A DNA stretch of 64,000 nucleotides from Bacteroidota bacterium (GCA_020161435.1 JAIUNV010000004.1:186001-250000); one strand, 5' to 3'; counted from the first letter of the stretch, positions 1 through 9,484 are shown. The notes: generated by a model from the letters alone, not told the origin. A program made the numbers and translations.

Positions 1-90
1 CGCAGCAGGGTGTTGTAAAAAAATATCGGTGATGAGTTTGATATTGGTACTGTTGGCCACCGAAGTGCCACCAAATTTTAAAACGTGCAT
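1..90 (-). CDS. thrA: Aspartate kinase, N-terminal fragment (probably ThrA-type)
   Basis: Only the first 30 codons are inside the window; the gene continues beyond base 1. The translation begins MHVLKFGGTSVANSTNIK, the KFGGTSVAN signature of the aspartokinase nucleotide-binding site. Aspartokinase makes aspartyl phosphate, the first step toward threonine, methionine, lysine and, through threonine, isoleucine. The ATG at 88-90 is the only sensible start. The upstream DNA carries a threonine-rich leader ORF, which argues for the threonine-controlled form, in Bacteroidota usually the aspartokinase-homoserine dehydrogenase fusion. The fusion itself cannot be seen here, so the symbol is an inference. 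Confidence 0.85.
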   Translation of the reverse strand, partial: MHVLKFGGTSVANSTNIKLITDIFLQHPAA

Positions 91-170
91 GGTAGATTAA
101 GCTGAGAAATGAATACAAAAGTTGAACGCTGCAATGGCAGCAAACGGCGAAAGCCCACGGAGGTAATATG

Positions 171-195
171 AAAAAGTACAACCCTAACGGGTTGT
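171..195 (-). terminator. Putative attenuator hairpin of the thr leader
   Basis: On the minus strand ACAACCC (195-189) pairs with GGGTTGT (184-178) around a GTTA loop, followed by ACTTTTT. It overlaps the last Thr codons and the leader stop codon, so translation and folding must compete. The stem is only 7 bp. A second hairpin (GCTGC CATT GCAGC) lies closer to aspartokinase, at about 128-141. Which one terminates is uncertain. Confidence 0.5.
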
Positions 196-339
196 GGTAG
201 TTGTAGTGGTTGTAGTAGAGGTAAACATGCCACTAGTCGCAAAGCGAAACAGGAGTTCTAACACAGCCCACATACCGCCGGGAGTGGCGGGCTTAGCGAT
301 GGCAATCGCAACGGCCTTGTATGTGTTGTTTGAAGTCAT
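184..339 (-). CDS. Threonine leader ORF upstream of aspartokinase
   Basis: A 51-codon ORF from ATG at 337-339 to TAG at 184-186. It ends MFTSTTTTTTTTTR, with nine consecutive Thr codons using ACT, ACA and ACC. Two in-frame ATGs (271-273 and 226-228) are alternative starts; the last gives a 14-residue peptide. The layout matches the thr operon leader peptides of enterobacteria, where ribosome stalling on Thr codons controls read-through into thrA. The aspartokinase start lies 93 bases downstream. The peptide itself probably has no function. Which ATG is used is unknown. Confidence 0.8.
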   Translation of the reverse strand: MTSNNTYKAVAIAIAKPATPGGMWAVLELLFRFATSGMFTSTTTTTTTTTR

Positions 340-347
340 TGTAAGAG

Positions 348-355
348 CAAATGTA
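348..355 (-). promoter_or_regulatory. Candidate -7 element for thr leader/aspartokinase
   Basis: The minus strand reads TACATTTG, an exact match to the Bacteroidota -7 consensus TAnnTTTG. Transcription would start near 341-343, almost at the first ATG (339), which favours the inner ATGs or leaderless initiation. No clear TTG -33 element was seen at the usual spacing. Confidence 0.4.
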
Positions 356-444
356 AAGGCTAATGCTATTTGTTGTTATTTGTTTTGAAAAAATCTTTCT
401 TTTATTGATGGTGTCTAAAGAATCAACGAAACTGTTGGAAAAAG

Positions 445-476
445 AAAAAGGCAACCTCAGTTGAGGTCGCCTTTTT
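445..476. terminator. Bidirectional terminator downstream of the porin gene
   Basis: AAAAAGGC (445-452) pairs with GCCTTTTT (469-476), with an inner ACCTCA/TGAGGT stem. The A and T tracts make it symmetrical. It ends the porin transcript and also lies upstream of the thr leader. Confidence 0.8.
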
Positions 477-494
477 CAGATGGTTGTTGTTAGT

Positions 495-1562
495 CTAGAA
501 TGCGTATACGGCGGCAATGAGGGCGTTGGCAGCCGATTTGCTGCTGTTGCTTTTGCCGTCGATGAAAATAGCTTTGCTGGCGTTTTCGATGCGGATTTCA
601 GGAATGAGGGTAAGAGCACCGAGGCGAATGTTGGCAGAGAGGGTATTGGCAAAAATGCTGCCACCTTCAGCAGCACTGCTGAATACATTGAGCTGCTTGC
701 TATCGTCAAACAATTCGCTGCGCAGGGTAAGGCCAAAGCTTTTGCTGAAATCGGCGTTGAAATACAAAGCCGAACCCCACCATGAACTGGCGCTACCGAA
801 CTTATCGTTTTGCTTGAGTTTGTAGCTGGCCACAGTACCGTCGTACCCAATCGAGAAGTTGTCAGAAACACCGAGGGTGGCAACTAAATCAACCTGGTTC
901 ATTTTGGTGGTATCGCTGCTTTTGCCGCCTACATAGTTCAGGTACAATTTGAGCTTGCCGTTTTTGGTGCCGGTGCTAAACTGGCCGATAAGGTATTTTG
1001 GGGAAACGCCTGTTGTACGTTGGTCGGTAGGGTTGGAAATACCAATCATAATACCGCTGCTACCAAATTTGTAATCAGCTTTTACACCGGTATGCGTAAA
1101 TGGTCCGTAAGAAAACATGTAGCTCATGCTATAGTTGCGGTTGAGCTGCGGATCTACCAGTTCGTAACCAACGTGTGTGGCCCAGCTACCAGCGGTAAAT
1201 GTGAGCTTGTCGCTGGCCGCATAGGTTACATATAATTGCTTGATGGCTTGTGTGATGCCATTGTCGGCATAGGCAAATTCTTTAGCCCGTGTACCAAATC
1301 CGAGGTCTGCTACCATGCCTACCTTGCCCAGTGTTTTTTCAAACTTCAGCGAAGCCATGCCCAGCTCAAAAGAGTTGTGCGAATTGGTGAAGCTGGTTTT
1401 ATTGTTGGCACCGGATTTGGCGAAATCGAGTTTGTAATACACATCGGCGTAGCCGCTGATTTTTAAAGGATTTTTTTCTTCTGTTTCGGTTGAGTCGGTT
1501 TGTGCAAAAAGAGCGTTAACAGATAGACATACCAAAGTGGTAGCAACAAATTTTTGTAACAT
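495..1562 (-). CDS. Outer-membrane beta-barrel porin (OmpL/bbp2-like)
   Basis: 355 residues. A signal peptide of about 21 residues ends ...VNALFA before QTDSTETEEK. The mature part begins with ISGYADVYYKLDF and NSFELGMASLKFEKTLGKVG, typical of the putative beta-barrel porin-2 (OmpL-like) family. The last residue is Phe, a usual outer-membrane barrel end. Alternating aromatic and polar strands run through the protein with no hydrophobic helix. It lies directly downstream of amtB on the same strand, an arrangement common in Bacteroidota, so it probably lets small nitrogen compounds cross the outer membrane. That role is inferred from position only. Confidence 0.8.
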   Translation of the reverse strand: MLQKFVATTLVCLSVNALFAQTDSTETEEKNPLKISGYADVYYKLDFAKSGANNKTSFTNSHNSFELGMASLKFEKTLGKVGMVADLGFGTRAKEFAYADNGITQAIKQLYVTYAASDKLTFTAGSWATHVGYELVDPQLNRNYSMSYMFSYGPFTHTGVKADYKFGSSGIMIGISNPTDQRTTGVSPKYLIGQFSTGTKNGKLKLYLNYVGGKSSDTTKMNQVDLVATLGVSDNFSIGYDGTVASYKLKQNDKFGSASSWWGSALYFNADFSKSFGLTLRSELFDDSKQLNVFSSAAEGGSIFANTLSANIRLGALTLIPEIRIENASKAIFIDGKSNSSKSAANALIAAVYAF

Positions 1563-1588
1563 TGCAATGCATTTTTAATGTGAACGAA

Positions 1589-1632
1589 GGGTACAGTACA
1601 GACTATGCCAGTAGTCTGAGCACACTGTACCT
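1589..1632. other. Hairpin in the 5' region of the porin gene
   Basis: GGTACAGT (1589-1596) pairs with ACTGTACC (1625-1632), with an inner AGACTA/TAGTCT stem. On the plus strand it is followed by TTTTTCTTTT and would be an intrinsic terminator, but no plus-strand gene feeds it. On the minus strand it lies in the porin mRNA leader without a T tract. Confidence 0.5.
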
Positions 1633-1673
1633 TTTTCTTTTGCCTGTGCTGAAGCGGTTAGTTTGGTTATTGG

Positions 1674-1722
1674 AAAAAATAGAAGGCGGCCCGACTAAAG
1701 TGCCAGCAATAGCCGGGCGCCT
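1674..1722 (-). terminator. Terminator of amtB
   Basis: On the minus strand AGGC-GCCCG type arms (1684-1693 with 1714-1722, one bulge) close a loop of about 20 bases and are followed by TCTATTTTTTCC. It lies between amtB and the porin, so the porin probably needs its own promoter or depends on read-through. Confidence 0.65.
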
Positions 1723-1821
1723 GAGATAGACAACTTAATGGGGATTCAGAATGGGTTGTGTGCTAAAAAGAGTGTCGGTTAGAGTTGGTTTTTCAAAATA
1801 TTTGCGGCGCATCATCCGCCA

Positions 1822-3219
1822 TTAGAGTTCAGCGTAGTTTTCTTCAGCTTCTTTCATCACACCATTGCTTTGTACGAGTACATGGCCTTGCATGTATTTC
1901 TCGTTGTGCTGAGAAGCATCCAATCCCATGTCTTCGTCGGCTTCGCTTACACGCAGCGGCAATACGAGATCAATGAATTTGAAAATGAGGTAAGACATAG
2001 CGAAGCTGAAACCAACGGCCACCAGCATGCCTTTTACTTGCGTAAAGAAGAATGCAGCATTGCCATAAGCCAGGCCATCCTGACCAGCACTGTTTACAGT
2101 TACAGTGGCAAAAACGCCAGTCAGCAGCATACCTACAATACCACCCACGCCATGGCAGGGGAATACATCGAGGGTATCATCCAGCTTACTTTTTTGCTTG
2201 AAGTGTACAGCCAGGTTAGAAATGATAGCTGCCACTACGCCAATGAAAATGCTTTGCGGAACTGCTACAAAGCCAGCGCCGGGTGTAATGGCTACGAGGC
2301 CCACCACTGCGCCAATACAAAAGCCAAGTACAGAAGGCTTTTTGCCACGGAGTACATCAAAGAACATCCAGCTCAAACCTGCGGCTGCGGCAGCAGTGTT
2401 GGTAGTGGCAAAAGCAGAAACCGCCAGGCTATTGGCACCCAGAGCAGAACCTGCGTTGAAGCCAAACCAGCCAAACCACAGCAAACCTGTACCAATCAGT
2501 ACGTATGGTATGTTGGCCGGGGGAACTTCTTCCTGCAACAGTTTTGATTTGCGGGGTTTCAGCACCAGTGCGCCTGCCAGGGCTGCACATCCGGCTGAAA
2601 TGTGTACCACGGTACCGCCGGCAAAATCGAGCACACCCATTTTAAACAGGAAACCTTCGGGGTGCCATGTCCAGTGGGCCAATGGTGCGTATACCAGCAA
2701 GCCAAACAGGGCAATGAAAAGAATGTAAGCAGTAAAGCGGATACGCTCAGCTACGGCACCTACTACCAGACCCGGCGTAATGATGGCGAACATGAGCTGA
2801 AAGAGTGCGAAAAGTGGTTTGGGAATGGTGGGGGCCAAAGACCAAGGCTCGCCAGACATCACATCTTTAAAAAATAAATGTGTTGTGGGGTTGCCAATGA
2901 AGCCACCAATGCTGGTGCCGAAAGACAGGCTGTAGCCAACTACAATCCAGAGAATGCTAACGATACCTGCAGCCACCACGCTTTTAATCATGGTGCTGAT
3001 TACGTTTTTGCGATGCACCATACCGCCGTAGAAAAAGGCGAGGCCGGGTGTCATCAGGAATACCAGGGCCGTGGCTACCAATATCCAGGTAATGTCGGCG
3101 CCTGAGTAGGCTTTTCCCTCATCGTTGAAGGTGGGAAGCGATGGAATGAACAAGGCACCAATGGACACTGCTGCCAGAATCAGGAACGGTGCAATCTGCT
3201 TAATTGTCTTTTTAGCCAT
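1822..3219 (-). CDS. amtB: Ammonium transporter AmtB
   Basis: 465 residues with 11-12 predicted membrane helices. The family signature TWILVATALVFLMTPGLAFF lies at residues 44-63. The two pore histidines are visible in FAGGTVVHISAG and CHGVGGIVGMLLTG, the twin-His pair that conducts ammonia. The protein imports NH4+/NH3 across the inner membrane. It sits downstream of gltBD on the same strand, joining uptake to glutamate synthesis. The usual PII partner gene glnK is not in this window. The start MAKKTIKQ precedes the first hydrophobic segment. Confidence 0.97.
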   Translation of the reverse strand: MAKKTIKQIAPFLILAAVSIGALFIPSLPTFNDEGKAYSGADITWILVATALVFLMTPGLAFFYGGMVHRKNVISTMIKSVVAAGIVSILWIVVGYSLSFGTSIGGFIGNPTTHLFFKDVMSGEPWSLAPTIPKPLFALFQLMFAIITPGLVVGAVAERIRFTAYILFIALFGLLVYAPLAHWTWHPEGFLFKMGVLDFAGGTVVHISAGCAALAGALVLKPRKSKLLQEEVPPANIPYVLIGTGLLWFGWFGFNAGSALGANSLAVSAFATTNTAAAAAGLSWMFFDVLRGKKPSVLGFCIGAVVGLVAITPGAGFVAVPQSIFIGVVAAIISNLAVHFKQKSKLDDTLDVFPCHGVGGIVGMLLTGVFATVTVNSAGQDGLAYGNAAFFFTQVKGMLVAVGFSFAMSYLIFKFIDLVLPLRVSEADEDMGLDASQHNEKYMQGHVLVQSNGVMKEAEENYAEL

Positions 3220-3345
3220 GAATGTGTTTTTAAGGTGAACGGATAACTAAAATCTAATATCTTAAATAATTCATTAAATAGAATATTGTAACCATTTGAT
3301 GTGAATAAAAAATATTACATATTTTATAATTTAATATGATAATTG

Positions 3346-3373
3346 AAAAATTATTGGCAGCAATGCCAATAAT
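3346..3373 (-). terminator. Terminator of gltD
   Basis: On the minus strand ATTATTGGC (3373-3365) pairs with GCCAATAAT (3358-3350), loop ATTGCT, followed by a run of five T. It lies 6 bases after the gltD stop codon. The rest of 3220-3345 is very AT-rich and should hold the amtB promoter. Confidence 0.8.
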
Positions 3374-3379
3374 TCTCTT

Positions 3380-4897
3380 TTATGCTTGTATGAAGCTGAA
3401 TAAAATGCTGCTTTCCTTACTTTCAAGTAAGGATGTACCCATCAGGTACTCATCTACTTTGCGGGCACATTCGCGGCCTTCGCTAATGGCCCATACTACC
3501 AGGCTCTGACCGCGGCGCATATCGCCACAGGCAAAAACCTTCTGCAAAGTAGTCTGGAAATGTTGCTCCGAAGCTTTTACATTGCCCCGCTCATCCAGTT
3601 CCAGCTCCAAATCGGCAATGACGCCATTGTGCTGTGGATGGACGAAGCCCATGGCCAGTAACACGAGGTCACAAGGGATTTCTCTCTCAGTTTCTGTCTT
3701 TTCCTGAAACTTCACCGGGCGGCCATCTAGTGCCAGTTCCCATTCCAGGTCAACAATGCGGAGGGCTTTAATGGCACCGGCTTCGTTTTTAATCACTTCT
3801 TTAGTAGCAATTGCCCAATGGCGGTTACAACCTTCATCATGACTGCTGGTGGTTTTCAGCAGCATAGGGTAAGTGGGCCATGGCATGGCATTGGTACGAC
3901 TATCGGGCGGCTGTGGCAGCAATTCAAATTGCGTAACACTGGCTGCACCATGGCGATTGCTCGTACCTACGCAGTCGCTTCCGGTATCGCCACCACCAAT
4001 TACCACCACATGCTTGCCGGTGGCAGTTATCTCTTCGGCCCAATTGCTTCCTTCAAAGCCACGTTCCTTCAACAATTCCACATCGGGGTTGGCTACCCGC
4101 TTGTTTTGTTGCTTCAAAAACTGCATGGCAAAATATACACCCTTGGCATCACGGCCTTTTACGGGCAGGTCGCGGGGAATGGTAGAGCCACCCGCCAACA
4201 CTACGGCGTGGAATTCGCGGAGCAAATCGCCACTTGTCACATCGGTGCCTACGTTGGTATTGCATTTGAATACGACGCCTTCTTCTTCCAGCAATTTTAC
4301 CCTGCGGTCTATCACCCATTTTTCCAGTTTAAAATCGGGGATGCCATAGCGCAGCAGGCCACCGGGTTTGTCGTCTCTTTCAAACACGGTTACTGAATGG
4401 CCAGCTTTGTTCAGCTGGGCGGCAGCGGCCAGTCCTGCAGGGCCAGATCCCACCACCGCAACTTTTTTACCGGTACGTACAATGGGAGCATTAGCAGTAA
4501 CAAATCCTTTTTCAAAAGCAATCTCAATAATGTGCTTTTCTATTTCTTCAATGGCTACCGGAGGTTGGTTGATGCCCAATACACAGGCACTTTCGCATGG
4601 TGCAGGACAAATGCGCCCCGTAAACTCCGGAAAGTTGTTGGTGTAGCTGAGAATATCGTATGCCTCCCGCCAGTTTTTGCGGTATATGGCATCATTGAAT
4701 TCAGGAATTACATTGCCCAGCGGACAGCCACTGTGGCAAAATGGTACGCCACAATTCATGCAACGGGCCGATTGTTGGTTGAGTTGCTGCTCATCAAATT
4801 TGTCTACAAATTCTCTGTAGTCATGCAGGCGGTCATTTACCGGTCGCTTGCCCGGCAATGTTCTTGTAAACTCCAGAAATCCTGTGGGTTTTCCCAT
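3380..4897 (-). CDS. gltD: Glutamate synthase small subunit
   Basis: 505 residues. The N-terminus carries two ferredoxin-like cysteine clusters, CMNCGVPFCHSGCP (Cys46, 49, 54, 58) and CPAPCESACVL (Cys97, 101, 105), then an FAD site GSGPAGLAAA at about 150-159 and a second dinucleotide site VVVIGGGDTGSD. It passes electrons from NADPH to GltB, where glutamine and 2-oxoglutarate become two glutamates. I start at ATG 4897 (MGKPTGFLEF); an in-frame TTG two codons upstream is less likely. gltB lies 63 bases upstream. Confidence 0.96.
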   Translation of the reverse strand: MGKPTGFLEFTRTLPGKRPVNDRLHDYREFVDKFDEQQLNQQSARCMNCGVPFCHSGCPLGNVIPEFNDAIYRKNWREAYDILSYTNNFPEFTGRICPAPCESACVLGINQPPVAIEEIEKHIIEIAFEKGFVTANAPIVRTGKKVAVVGSGPAGLAAAAQLNKAGHSVTVFERDDKPGGLLRYGIPDFKLEKWVIDRRVKLLEEEGVVFKCNTNVGTDVTSGDLLREFHAVVLAGGSTIPRDLPVKGRDAKGVYFAMQFLKQQNKRVANPDVELLKERGFEGSNWAEEITATGKHVVVIGGGDTGSDCVGTSNRHGAASVTQFELLPQPPDSRTNAMPWPTYPMLLKTTSSHDEGCNRHWAIATKEVIKNEAGAIKALRIVDLEWELALDGRPVKFQEKTETEREIPCDLVLLAMGFVHPQHNGVIADLELELDERGNVKASEQHFQTTLQKVFACGDMRRGQSLVVWAISEGRECARKVDEYLMGTSLLESKESSILFSFIQA

Positions 4898-4960
4898 ATC
4901 CAATTATTTAGGATCAGTTCTTGAATGATTGATTTGGTCTTGGTGACAACGCTTTTGCAG

Positions 4961-7900
4961 TTATGCAGTTGGTTGTGGCACATTTGTTTTGGCTTTTGCC
5001 TGCAGTACTTTTTTGTAATCCTTCGGAAACACTTTTACAAACTGCAAAATGGCATGCTCCATATCGTTGAGTAAATACTTGGCCACATTGCTGCCTGTAA
5101 GTGTAAAGTGCTGCTGCAGTTGCGTTTTCAGCAGTTGTGCATCGGCTTCATCGCAAGGGTCGAGGTCTACCATTTCGAGGTTGCAACGACCAGGCAACAG
5201 ATTGTTGGGGTCGTACACATAGGTAATGCCACCGCTCATGCCTGCTGCAAAGTTGCGGCCGGTTTCGCCGAGCACTATTACAGTGCCACCTGTCATGTAT
5301 TCGCAGCCGTGGTCGCCCACGCCTTCTACTACAGCCAGTGCACCACTGTTGCGTACCGCAAAACGTTCGCCTGCCTTACCACGGATGTAAGCATGGCCGC
5401 TGGTAGCGCCATACAATGCCACGTTGCCAATAATGATATTGTCTTCGGGTACAAAGCTCGACACACGGCTGGGATAGACAGCGAGGTTTGCTCCACTCAG
5501 GCCCTTACCAAAATAGTCGTTGGCATCACCTTCCAGTTCGAGGCTCAGGCCATTGGTGCAAAAAGCACCAAAGCTCTGGCCGGCAGTGCCTTCAAACTTG
5601 AAGTGAATGGTACCATCGGGCAAACCGGCAGCGCCATACTTACGGGTGATTTCGTTCGAGAGCATGGTGCCGCATGTGCGGTCGATATTTTTGATAGGCA
5701 ATGTGGCTTCCACTTTCCTGCCTTGTTCCAACGCTGGCTGGGCCAGTTGCAGTAAATGCCTGTCGAGCACCAATTGCAAACCGTGATCCTGCTTCTCGCT
5801 GTTGTGGAGCGTAGTACCATAGGCCGGCTCTTTGTACAGCATGTCTTTCAGGTTCAGGTTTTTGTATTTCCAGTGGTCAATGTTTTCACGCACCTGCAGG
5901 TAATCTACCTGGCCCACCATTTCCTCAATGGTACGGAAGCCCAGCTCGGCCATAATTTCCCGCAGTTCCTGTACTAAGAAGTGGAAGAAATTCACCACGG
6001 CATCTGCATTGCCGGTAAAGCGTTTGCGCAAATCCGGATTTTGTGTAGCTACACCAACGGGGCAGGTGTTGAGGTGACACTTGCGCATCATGATGCAGCC
6101 TTCCACCACCAGTGCAGCCGTAGCCACACCCCACTCTTCGGCACCCAGCAAAGCAGCAATAGCAATGTCGCGGCCGGTTTTCATTTGGCCATCGGCTTGT
6201 ACCACTACGCGGCTGCGCAGACGGTTCTTCACCAATGTCTGGTGCGTTTCTGCCAGGCCCAGTTCCCAGGGCAAACCAGCGTGGCGGATAGAGCTCAGCG
6301 GTGATGCTCCCGTACCACCATCGTGGCCGGCAATCAACACCACATCGGCTTTGGCTTTGGTAACGCCGGCAGCAATGGTGCCAACGCCAGCCTTGCTCAC
6401 CAGCTTCACACTGATGCGGGCACGGCGGTTGGCATTTTTCAAATCGAAAATCAGCTGCGCCAAATCTTCAATGCTGTAAATATCGTGGTGGGGTGGCGGT
6501 GATATCAAACCAACCCCGGGCGTTGAGTGACGCACTTTACCAATCCATTCGTCTACTTTATCGCCGGGCAGTTGGCCACCTTCGCCGGGCTTGGCGCCTT
6601 GGGCCATTTTAATCTGCAATTCGTCAGCTTCGGTAAGGTATTGGCTGGTGACGCCAAAGCGGGCAGAAGCCACCTGCTTGATGGCACTCCGCATGCTGTC
6701 GCCATTTTCCAACGGAATGTAGCGGCGTTCATCTTCGCCACCTTCACCGGTGTTGCTTTTGGCGCCAATGCGGTTCATGGCAATGGCCAAAGTAGTATGG
6801 GCTTCCCAGCTGATAGAACCAAAACTCATGGCTCCTGTAGCAAAACGCTTGAGGATCACTTCAGCTGGTTCTACTTCTTCAATTTTGAGAGAAGGACGGA
6901 GTTTTTTAAACTCCAGTAATCCACGCAGCGTGGCAGCTTTTTGTGTTTGATCGTTAACCAGCTTGCTGTATTTCTTGTACGTCGCATAATCGTTCATGCG
7001 GGTGCTGTACTGCAACAGGTGAATGGTTTGCGGATTGAACAAATGGAATTCGCCTTTACGTTTCCACTGATATACCCCACCCACAGGCAGCCGGTCATGT
7101 GGTACTTCTTTTTTGCTGAAAGCGAAGTAGTGCTTGGCCAGCGTTTCACGGGCAATTTCATCGAGACCCATGCCTTCAATACGGCTTACAGCTCCGGTAA
7201 AGAACTGATCGACCACGCTGCGGTTGATACCAATGATTTCAAAGATTTGTGCACCCTGATAAGATTGCAGGGTACTGATGCCCATTTTGCTGAACACTTT
7301 CAGCAAGCCTTCTTTTACCGCTTTGATGTAGTTTTTCTTGAGTACATCAGCATCGAGCTCCGTTTCGAGTTTGCCCGAAATTTTCATGTCGCGGATGGTG
7401 CTCAATGCGAGGTAGGGGTTGATGGCTGTGGCACCAAAACCCAACAGGCATGCGAAGTGATGCACTTCCCATACATCGCCGGCTTCAACTACAATACCAA
7501 CCTTACCCCGATACCCTTTGCGGATGAGGTGGTGGTGCACAGCAGCCGTGGCCAACAGTGATGGAATAGGCGCATGATCACTATCGATAGCACGGTCGCT
7601 GAGGATGAGTACTTCGAACCCATCTTCCACGGCATCTACTGCATAACGGCAAATGCGTTCGAGTGCCCGTTTCAGTGAGCCAGGTTTTCCATCGGCCATG
7701 AAATAACACTGCAATGTTTTAGCCTGGAAAATACCGGTATCAATGGAGCGGATTTTTTCCAGCTCATGGTTCGACAAAATGGGGTGTTTCAATGCCACGG
7801 TATGGGCACTCAGCGGGTCTTCCGCCAGCAGGTTGCCGTTGTTGCCCACAAAAGTGGCCAGGCTCATCACCAATCGTTCACGAATAGGATCGATCGGCGG

Positions 7901-9484
7901 GTTGGTTACCTGTGCAAACAGCTGCTTGAAGTAGTACGACAAATGTTGTGGCTGGTCGCTCAACACCGCCAGCGGCGTATCGGTGCCCATAGAACCGATA
8001 GGCTCTTTTCCACCCACGGCCATGGCCGAAATGATGCAGTCCAAATCTTCAGAACTGTAGCCAAATACTTTCTGGTATTTGAAAATCTGGTCTTGTTCCA
8101 GATGGGTAAACATTACCCGTGGTTCGGGCAGTTCTTCCAAACGGATTTTGTATTTATTCAACCAGTCGCCGTAAGGCTTCAGGTTACAAATTTCATTTTT
8201 AAGTTCTTCATCGCTGATGATGCGTTCCTGCTCCATATCTACCACAAACATTTTGCCGGGTTGCAGGCGGCCACGTTCTTTAATGATGGCAGGATCAACG
8301 GGCAATGCACCCGATTCGCTGGACATGATAACACGGTCGTCGGTAGTAACGGTGTACCGTGAGGGGCGAAGACCGTTTCTATCAAGTGTGGCACCAATCA
8401 TTTTGCCATCGGTAAAGGAGATAGAAGCCGGACCATCCCAGGGTTCCATCAAACAAGCGTGGTATTCGTAGAATGCTTTTTTCGCAGCATCCATCTCGTT
8501 GTTTTCATCCCATGCTTCTGGTATCAACATCATCATTACATGCGGCAAACTGCGACCAGTGTAGGTCAGCAATTCAATCATGTTGTCGAGGCAGGCACTA
8601 TCGCTTTGTCCGCTGGTGACAATGGGCAGTAGCATCTCCATTTCTTCGTGGGTGAAGTAAGGAGAAGTAAAGCCCTTTTCGCTACTACGCAACCAGTTGA
8701 GGTTGCCTTGCAGGGTATTGATTTCTCCATTGTGGGCAATGAAACGGAAGGGTTGCGCCAGCTTCCAACTAGGGAAGGTGTTGGTGGCAAAACGGCTGTG
8801 CACCAGGCCAAATGCACTGGTGAGTGTTTTCTGCGACAAGTCGGGGAAATACTCCCGCACCTGATGGCTGGTGAGCTGTCCTTTGTACACCAACACACGT
8901 GATGACATAGACGCTAGGTAAAAGCCAACGGCATCTTGCTTCACTGTATTGTTGATGAGATGAGAAGCGTAGTTGCGCAGCACAAACAACTTGCGGTCGA
9001 AATCGGTTTGGTCGTTGATGTGGTCGGGGCATTTAATGAAGACCTGTTCCATTTCGGGCTCCACACTCAGGGCTGTTTCGCCAATGCCTTCGGTGTTTAC
9101 CGGTACCCGGCGATACCACAGTATTTCCATACCCAACTGCTCGGCAGTTCGGTTGAACGTATCGCGGCAGGCTTCGCGGAGCGTTACATTTTTTGGAAAG
9201 AAAATAACGCCTACGCCATACTTACCAACGGCCGGAAGCATTACACCCGACTTCAATGCTTCTGCATAGAAAAATTCATGAGGAATCTGAATCATGATGC
9301 CTGCACCATCGCCGGTGTTGGCTTCACAACCACATGCACCACGGTGCTCCATGTTTTCCAAAACAGTTAGCGCATCGCTAACATGTTGGTGCGATTTTTT
9401 TCCACGAATGTGGGCTACAAAGCCGATACCACACGCATCGTGTTCAAAGGAAGGGTCGTATAACCCAACTTGCTTCTCTATCAT
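4961..9484 (-). CDS. gltB: Glutamate synthase large subunit
   Basis: 1507 residues, the normal length. Cys18 in HDACGIGFVAH is the glutaminase nucleophile; in this family the peptide before it is cleaved off. Domains in order: class II amidotransferase (about 18-430), central domain, FMN/2-oxoglutarate domain containing PGEGGQLPG and HDGGTGASPLSS, an iron-sulfur motif CIMMRKCHLNTCPVGVA, and the C-terminal GXGXG helix domain. With gltD it forms the NADPH-dependent GOGAT complex. The upstream 130 bases contain no recognisable gene. Confidence 0.97.
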   Translation of the reverse strand: MIEKQVGLYDPSFEHDACGIGFVAHIRGKKSHQHVSDALTVLENMEHRGACGCEANTGDGAGIMIQIPHEFFYAEALKSGVMLPAVGKYGVGVIFFPKNVTLREACRDTFNRTAEQLGMEILWYRRVPVNTEGIGETALSVEPEMEQVFIKCPDHINDQTDFDRKLFVLRNYASHLINNTVKQDAVGFYLASMSSRVLVYKGQLTSHQVREYFPDLSQKTLTSAFGLVHSRFATNTFPSWKLAQPFRFIAHNGEINTLQGNLNWLRSSEKGFTSPYFTHEEMEMLLPIVTSGQSDSACLDNMIELLTYTGRSLPHVMMMLIPEAWDENNEMDAAKKAFYEYHACLMEPWDGPASISFTDGKMIGATLDRNGLRPSRYTVTTDDRVIMSSESGALPVDPAIIKERGRLQPGKMFVVDMEQERIISDEELKNEICNLKPYGDWLNKYKIRLEELPEPRVMFTHLEQDQIFKYQKVFGYSSEDLDCIISAMAVGGKEPIGSMGTDTPLAVLSDQPQHLSYYFKQLFAQVTNPPIDPIRERLVMSLATFVGNNGNLLAEDPLSAHTVALKHPILSNHELEKIRSIDTGIFQAKTLQCYFMADGKPGSLKRALERICRYAVDAVEDGFEVLILSDRAIDSDHAPIPSLLATAAVHHHLIRKGYRGKVGIVVEAGDVWEVHHFACLLGFGATAINPYLALSTIRDMKISGKLETELDADVLKKNYIKAVKEGLLKVFSKMGISTLQSYQGAQIFEIIGINRSVVDQFFTGAVSRIEGMGLDEIARETLAKHYFAFSKKEVPHDRLPVGGVYQWKRKGEFHLFNPQTIHLLQYSTRMNDYATYKKYSKLVNDQTQKAATLRGLLEFKKLRPSLKIEEVEPAEVILKRFATGAMSFGSISWEAHTTLAIAMNRIGAKSNTGEGGEDERRYIPLENGDSMRSAIKQVASARFGVTSQYLTEADELQIKMAQGAKPGEGGQLPGDKVDEWIGKVRHSTPGVGLISPPPHHDIYSIEDLAQLIFDLKNANRRARISVKLVSKAGVGTIAAGVTKAKADVVLIAGHDGGTGASPLSSIRHAGLPWELGLAETHQTLVKNRLRSRVVVQADGQMKTGRDIAIAALLGAEEWGVATAALVVEGCIMMRKCHLNTCPVGVATQNPDLRKRFTGNADAVVNFFHFLVQELREIMAELGFRTIEEMVGQVDYLQVRENIDHWKYKNLNLKDMLYKEPAYGTTLHNSEKQDHGLQLVLDRHLLQLAQPALEQGRKVEATLPIKNIDRTCGTMLSNEITRKYGAAGLPDGTIHFKFEGTAGQSFGAFCTNGLSLELEGDANDYFGKGLSGANLAVYPSRVSSFVPEDNIIIGNVALYGATSGHAYIRGKAGERFAVRNSGALAVVEGVGDHGCEYMTGGTVIVLGETGRNFAAGMSGGITYVYDPNNLLPGRCNLEMVDLDPCDEADAQLLKTQLQQHFTLTGSNVAKYLLNDMEHAILQFVKVFPKDYKKVLQAKAKTNVPQPTA

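Noticed and set aside
194..388. Plus-strand ORF starting with a run of valines
   Set aside because: It is the antisense of the threonine leader; the Val codons are the complement of the Thr codons.
1870..2547. 225-codon plus-strand ORF
   Set aside because: Antisense to amtB, whose membrane helices and pore histidines are clear.
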